From the NCBI GenBank assembly GCA_040004225.1, contig JBDUBI010000011.1, forward strand, positions 1 to 15,664: a DNA stretch of 15,664 nt. Reading direction: 5' to 3'. How positions within the stretch are numbered: position 1 is the stretch's first letter; each line of letters opens with the position of its first letter. A program made the translations under genes and the position numbers. Below, piece by piece: positions 12,192 to 15,664 of this stretch. The notes beneath the pieces are model-generated. The model ran no database searches, was not told the DNA's origin, and saw only the letters and a list, made by a program, of their open reading frames with translations. The DNA comes from JALYUA01 sp040004225 (lineage in GTDB: Bacteria > Acidobacteriota > Thermoanaerobaculia > UBA5066 > Gp7-AA6).

Positions 12192-13766
12192 TCATCGCGT
12201 CCACGCCTCTCCTTCGTACCAGCTCTTCGCCCCGACGAGCTTCAATTTCGAGGACGGCCCCTCGATGTCGAGCCCGACGTTCAAGAGCCCGCCCTCCACG
12301 AGAAGGGCTCCCTTCCTCGTCGTTCCCGTAGTGCGCAGGCGGCCGCGGATCCGGAACGCTCCGCCCTTCGCGTCGAGCCCTTCGATGTCCAGCAGGGATT
12401 TTCCCAGATCGACGTGCGCCGTCGCCTGCAGTCCCTCGAGCTTCAGGATGCCGCGCGCCCACCCCGGCAGGCTGGTGTCGAAGAGCGTGAAGAGCGGCCG
12501 CGCGTCCCGGCAGGAGAGAGAGACGCGCGTCCGGAACGCCGCCGCGCGATTCGAGTCGATATCCGCGGAAGGCAGGTCGAACTTGCCCCACCAGTCGCGC
12601 GAGTCCGGACCCGTTCCTCCCTCGGTGGCGTGCGTGAGCTCTATGCGCGTGCCGGAGAGGTTCATGCGGTCTTTCTCAAAAGTCCACGGGTCGATTTTCA
12701 CGCGGAGGGCGGCGTCCGAGCGCAGATCCGACTTCTTGTAGTGGGCGAGGACGCCGCGGCTCGTCAACTCCACCTTCGCTTTACCGATACCTTCCTCGAC
12801 GTCGACAGCCAGGTGAGCCATCCCGGCCCCTCCCGAGAGCCGCGGCTCTCCGTCAATGAAGTAATTCAGGAACTCGAGGCCGGCGAGGGGGCCGTCGAGC
12901 CGGATCCGGCCGCTGATCCGGGGCCAGACCGCGTTGCCGCGAAGCTGCCGCGGATCGTACTGACGGATCACCGCGTTCACTTCAAAAGCCGCGCGGCGGG
13001 CGATCACGTGTTTCCCGAGGGTCAGGTCGCCGCCGGAGAGAGCCAGCCGCGCCGGCCCGACCTGCGCGTGCCGTCTGGTGAGGATGTTGAAGGAGCCGTC
13101 CAGGGTCCCCTGGCCCCGGTACCGGTAGATGTCGATCCAGACCTGTCGGACTCCGTCAATGTGAAGGTTGTCGAAGTTCAGCCGGAAAGGGCGTGACGAG
13201 GACGTTTCCGACCCGGAGGACGCCGGCGGCCCTGGATTCTCCTTCGATTTGGACGCCCCGGCAGGTCCCGGGGCCGCTTCGGACTCCTCTTCCGCGATCA
13301 GGGGCCGTTCCGGGAACCCCGGAATCGGCGCCAGAGCCGCAAAGTGTTCCGGGGCCTTCTGGGACGGCTCCGGGCGGATCCGCAGCCGGTAATCGAGCCC
13401 GGATCCCCGAACGCGCGTGAAGTGCAGCTCGTGGGCCAGGAGGCCGAGGACGGAAAACGAGAGGCGCGCTTCGTCCAACCGGAAGTAGAACTCGACGTTC
13501 GGGTCGCGGTTGCGCAGCTCGAATCCCGAGACGTGGACATCCCATGGAACCCATCCCGAGGCGGAGGCGTACTCGATCCGGAGTTCCTCGGGATTCTTGT
13601 TCGCCCATTCCTTGATCTTTCCGGTCGTCAGGATGCGGTGGAGCGCGATCGACGCACCGCCCGCCACGAGAAGAAGTAGCAGCAGCACGCCGCAGGACAC
13701 CCACAGCGCGATCCGGCCTCGCCGCCCGCGAGGCCCGGCCGCCTTCTTTCTGGAGGTTTTCGCCAT
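12192..13766 (-). CDS. Membrane-anchored AsmA/TamB-like envelope protein
   Basis: A 524-aa protein. The ATG at 13766 follows CAGGACA; in-frame ATGs further upstream, at 13886 and beyond, would overlap the divergent ABC gene. A short basic head (KTSRKKAAGPRGRRGR) is followed by one transmembrane helix (about 19-43, IALWVSCGVLLLLLLV), and the rest faces the periplasm. The exported part alternates short beta-strands of the kind LDGSFNI, RLALSGGDLTLG, ISGRIRLDG, GILKLEGLQATAHVDLG and ALLVEGGLLNVGLDIEG, as in AsmA/DUF748-type proteins that form long beta-grooves and are linked to lipid transport or outer-membrane biogenesis. A Pro/Ser/Glu-rich linker interrupts it at about 150-190. Family placement rests on pattern, not on a diagnostic motif. 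Confidence 0.72.
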   Translation of the reverse strand: MAKTSRKKAAGPRGRRGRIALWVSCGVLLLLLLVAGGASIALHRILTTGKIKEWANKNPEELRIEYASASGWVPWDVHVSGFELRNRDPNVEFYFRLDEARLSFSVLGLLAHELHFTRVRGSGLDYRLRIRPEPSQKAPEHFAALAPIPGFPERPLIAEEESEAAPGPAGASKSKENPGPPASSGSETSSSRPFRLNFDNLHIDGVRQVWIDIYRYRGQGTLDGSFNILTRRHAQVGPARLALSGGDLTLGKHVIARRAAFEVNAVIRQYDPRQLRGNAVWPRISGRIRLDGPLAGLEFLNYFIDGEPRLSGGAGMAHLAVDVEEGIGKAKVELTSRGVLAHYKKSDLRSDAALRVKIDPWTFEKDRMNLSGTRIELTHATEGGTGPDSRDWWGKFDLPSADIDSNRAAAFRTRVSLSCRDARPLFTLFDTSLPGWARGILKLEGLQATAHVDLGKSLLDIEGLDAKGGAFRIRGRLRTTGTTRKGALLVEGGLLNVGLDIEGPSSKLKLVGAKSWYEGEAWTR

Positions 13767-13871
13767 TCTGTCCTGAGCGCGTCTCCGCAATCTGCGGGCC
13801 AATTGGCTCGGGAGCCCGACTCGTCGCGGCCCCGTGCCTCGTCCGCCCGGGAACTTTGGCGGGTTTTTTTC

Positions 13872-13877
13872 GTTATA
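13872..13877 (-). promoter_or_regulatory. Candidate -10 box (TATAAC) for the AsmA-like gene
   Basis: On the minus strand CCCTATAACG gives TATAAC, five of six matches to TATAAT, which implies a leader of roughly 100 nt before the ATG at 13766. The 118-bp divergent region must also drive the ABC operon at 13885; no separate plus-strand promoter stands out. Confidence 0.3.
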
Positions 13878-13884
13878 GGGAGGC

Positions 13885-14838
13885 ATGAGCGCCCTGCCCA
13901 TCGAAGCGAGAGGTCTGCGCAAGACCTACCGCGCCGGCTTGAAAGGTAAGACGGTGCTCGCTTTGGACGGGCTCGATCTCGACGTGCGGCCGGGCGAGAT
14001 GTTCGGACTTCTCGGGCCAAACGGCGCGGGAAAGACGACGACCGTGAAGATCCTGCTGGGGCTGACCCGGGCCACGGCGGGCGAGGCGCGCCTGTTCGGC
14101 ATCCCGGTCGGACATCCGGAAAGCCGCCGCCGCGTCGGGTACCTCCCGGAGGGGCACCGCTTTCCCGGTTATCTGACCGCGCGCGAGACGCTCGCGATCT
14201 TCGGCCGGATGTCCGGCGTCGACCGCGCCGCCCTTCGGACGCGGATCCCGGCGCTTCTCGACCGGGTGGGTCTGGCGAACTGGCGGGACGTGCGCGTGAA
14301 GAAGTTTTCCAAGGGCATGACGCAGCGGCTCGGTCTTGCCGCCGCGCTCGTCCATGAACCGGAAGTGCTGCTGCTCGACGAGCCGACCGACGGCGTCGAT
14401 CCGGTCGGGAGGCGCGAGATTCGGGATCTCCTCCGGGAGGAGGCCGACCGCGGACGGGCCGTCCTGGTCAACTCCCACCTGCTTTCCGAGATCGAGCGCA
14501 CCTGCGATCGCGTCGCGGTACTTCGCGCCGGCCGGATCGCCGCGCAGGGAACGGTGGCCGAGCTGACGGCGCAGACCGCGAGGTACCGGCTGGCCGTTTC
14601 TCCGATCGACGATTCGCTCGTAGAGTCGCTGCGCGAGACGGGCTCCGTCGTTACGCGTGTCAACGGGCACCTCGAGCTCTCCGCTCGCGATCTCGAGCAG
14701 TTGAACGCCGTCGTCGACCGCGTCCGCGCTCGGGGCGCGCTGCTCGAAGAGCTCGCGCCGATCCGCGCGAGCCTGGAAGACGTCTTTGTCGACCTCATCG
14801 CCCCCGCGGGTGCGCCGACAGGGCCGAAGGTTCTCTGA
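13885..14838 (+). CDS. ABC transporter ATP-binding protein (ABC-2 type exporter)
   Basis: A 317-aa ATPase with all nucleotide-binding motifs: Walker A GPNGAGKTT (44-52), signature FSKGMTQRLG (141-150, the KGM variant usual in ABC-2 exporters), Walker B LLLDEPTDGVDP with catalytic Glu166, and the H-loop His198 in VLVNSH. The last 90 residues after AAQGTVAEL form the extra C-terminal domain of NatA/CcmA-like ATPases, ending LEDVFVDLI. The ATG at 13885 has GGGAGG just upstream. The stop overlaps the start of the permease gene (TGATG), so the pair is translated together. It is likely to power export of a lipid, polysaccharide, ion or drug. The substrate cannot be read from the sequence. Confidence 0.95.
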   Translation: MSALPIEARGLRKTYRAGLKGKTVLALDGLDLDVRPGEMFGLLGPNGAGKTTTVKILLGLTRATAGEARLFGIPVGHPESRRRVGYLPEGHRFPGYLTARETLAIFGRMSGVDRAALRTRIPALLDRVGLANWRDVRVKKFSKGMTQRLGLAAALVHEPEVLLLDEPTDGVDPVGRREIRDLLREEADRGRAVLVNSHLLSEIERTCDRVAVLRAGRIAAQGTVAELTAQTARYRLAVSPIDDSLVESLRETGSVVTRVNGHLELSARDLEQLNAVVDRVRARGALLEELAPIRASLEDVFVDLIAPAGAPTGPKVL

Positions 14839-15664
14839 TGAGAGCGCTGGCGGCAAGCGTCGAGGAGGTTTTCCGGGAGGCGGCGGCGCGCTGGACTCTC
14901 GTGGCGTACTTCACCCTCTCGACGCTTTTCATCCTTCTCTTTGCGACCGCCGTGAATCTCGACATCGTCAACGGCGCTCTCGCCGGGGCCAAGCTCTTCG
15001 GCCAGTCGGTCGAGATCGGCCGCGGGTCCGTCGACATCGACCGTCTCGTGCTCGGGTTCGAGTCCGGCTTCGCGGGATTCCTCTACCTCGTGGGAACCTT
15101 TCTCGCTCTGTTCGCCACGGCGCACCTGGTCCCCCGCCTTCAGGAGAAGGGCACCATCGATCTCTACCTCTCCCGTCCCGTCGGGCGCGTCCCGTTGCTG
15201 CTCTCGCGATATGCGGCAGGCCTGCTCCTGTCGGCGGCCAACCTCATCTATCTGATCGGGTCGCTCTGGCTCATCATCGTGTGGAAGACGCATGTGGTAC
15301 ACGGCCGCTTTTTCCTCGCCGGCCTCTCGATCCTCTTCACGATCGCGACGCTTCTCGCGTTCGCTTTCCTCGTCGGGGTCGTCACCTCCTCGACGGGCGT
15401 CTCGCTGATGGCGACTTACGCGATCTTCTTTTTCTCCGCGATCCTGGCGGCGCACTCGCGCATTTCCGCGGCAATGTCGAAAGACTGGGCGGCGAAGCTG
15501 GTCGAGGCGCTCTACTGGATCTTCCCCAAGACGGCCCAGCTCGGCCGCGCCACCGTGGCCCACGTGGCGGGGAACCAGGCGTTCCGGGGAATCGGAGACA
15601 TGAACCTGCTGGCGGTCTACGGATCGACTGCGATCTTCGGAATTGCTACGCTCACTCTCGCCTG
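14838..15664 (+). CDS. ABC-2 type permease (partial at right edge)
   Basis: The frame opens with ATG at 14838, overlapping the ATPase stop by 1 nt, and stays open to the window end (275 residues visible). Hydrophobic segments suitable for transmembrane helices lie at about 19-39, 77-97, 127-149, 158-182, 187-205 and 258-275. A cytoplasmic stretch EKGTIDLYLSRPVGR (103-117) between helices two and three is typical of ABC-2 permeases and likely couples to the ATPase. Residues 40-75 form a periplasmic loop. The visible part covers most of a normal-sized ABC-2 subunit; the end is missing. It forms an exporter with the preceding ATPase. Confidence 0.9.
   Translation, partial: MRALAASVEEVFREAAARWTLVAYFTLSTLFILLFATAVNLDIVNGALAGAKLFGQSVEIGRGSVDIDRLVLGFESGFAGFLYLVGTFLALFATAHLVPRLQEKGTIDLYLSRPVGRVPLLLSRYAAGLLLSAANLIYLIGSLWLIIVWKTHVVHGRFFLAGLSILFTIATLLAFAFLVGVVTSSTGVSLMATYAIFFFSAILAAHSRISAAMSKDWAAKLVEALYWIFPKTAQLGRATVAHVAGNQAFRGIGDMNLLAVYGSTAIFGIATLTLA

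Noticed and set aside
14305..14334. Non-canonical ABC signature (FSKGM instead of LSGGQ)
   Set aside because: This variant is common in ABC-2 exporter ATPases and does not suggest inactivity.
14169..15563. 464-codon minus-strand frame opposite the ABC genes
   Set aside because: Highly charged low-complexity translation; the plus strand carries intact ABC ATPase and permease sequences.

Overview
The window is GC-rich, tightly packed bacterial chromosome with no phage, plasmid, IS, CRISPR, tRNA or rRNA signature. Two DUF885-type metallopeptidases, a large secreted sortilin/BNR-repeat protein, a UPF0145 protein, many GTG/TTG starts and TATACT-like -10 boxes suggest an environmental Acidobacteriota-like lineage (possibly Thermoanaerobaculia). 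That placement is inferred from gene families and composition, not from a marker gene.

Layout, left to right. A DUF885 protein enters from the left edge (to 391). It is followed by a 190-bp element with inverted-repeat ends (407-597), which touches the stop codon of a SnoaL/NTF2-like gene on the minus strand. Divergent from that gene is a two-gene plus-strand unit: an extended SDR epimerase/dehydratase (1135-2187) coupled by a GTGA overlap to a 70-aa four-cysteine protein (2184-2396), closed by a strong hairpin. A doubtful signal-peptide ORF (2493-2975) then runs through a heptanucleotide repeat into the antisense of a lipoprotein DUF885 peptidase (2792-4174, minus). That peptidase is divergent from a conserved 141-aa hypothetical (4245-4670).

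From 8436 down to 4689 every gene is on the minus strand: lipoprotein, small helical protein (GTGA overlap), a 106-bp gap with a promoter candidate, then rhodanese, GAPDH-like paralogue and canonical GAPDH. The last three are chained by two 4-bp overlaps. The GAPDH-like paralogue has Ser where the catalytic Cys should be and has lost several ligand-binding residues, so it looks like a pseudoenzyme made beside the active enzyme. This is the most interesting object in the window.

On the plus strand, 8526-11759 encodes a secreted 1077-aa beta-propeller (Asp-box) protein, followed at once by a UPF0145 protein (11771-12106). A second heptamer-repeat tract and a hairpin separate it from a convergent membrane-anchored AsmA-like protein (12192-13766). 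Divergent from that is an ABC exporter operon: ATPase (13885-14838) and ABC-2 permease (14838 to the right edge), sharing the TGATG junction.

Functionally the window mixes central metabolism (GAPDH with rhodanese), envelope proteins (two lipoproteins, AsmA-like, ABC-2 exporter) and secreted or peptidase functions. Short overlaps show that several pairs are translationally coupled. No complete mobile or defence system is visible.
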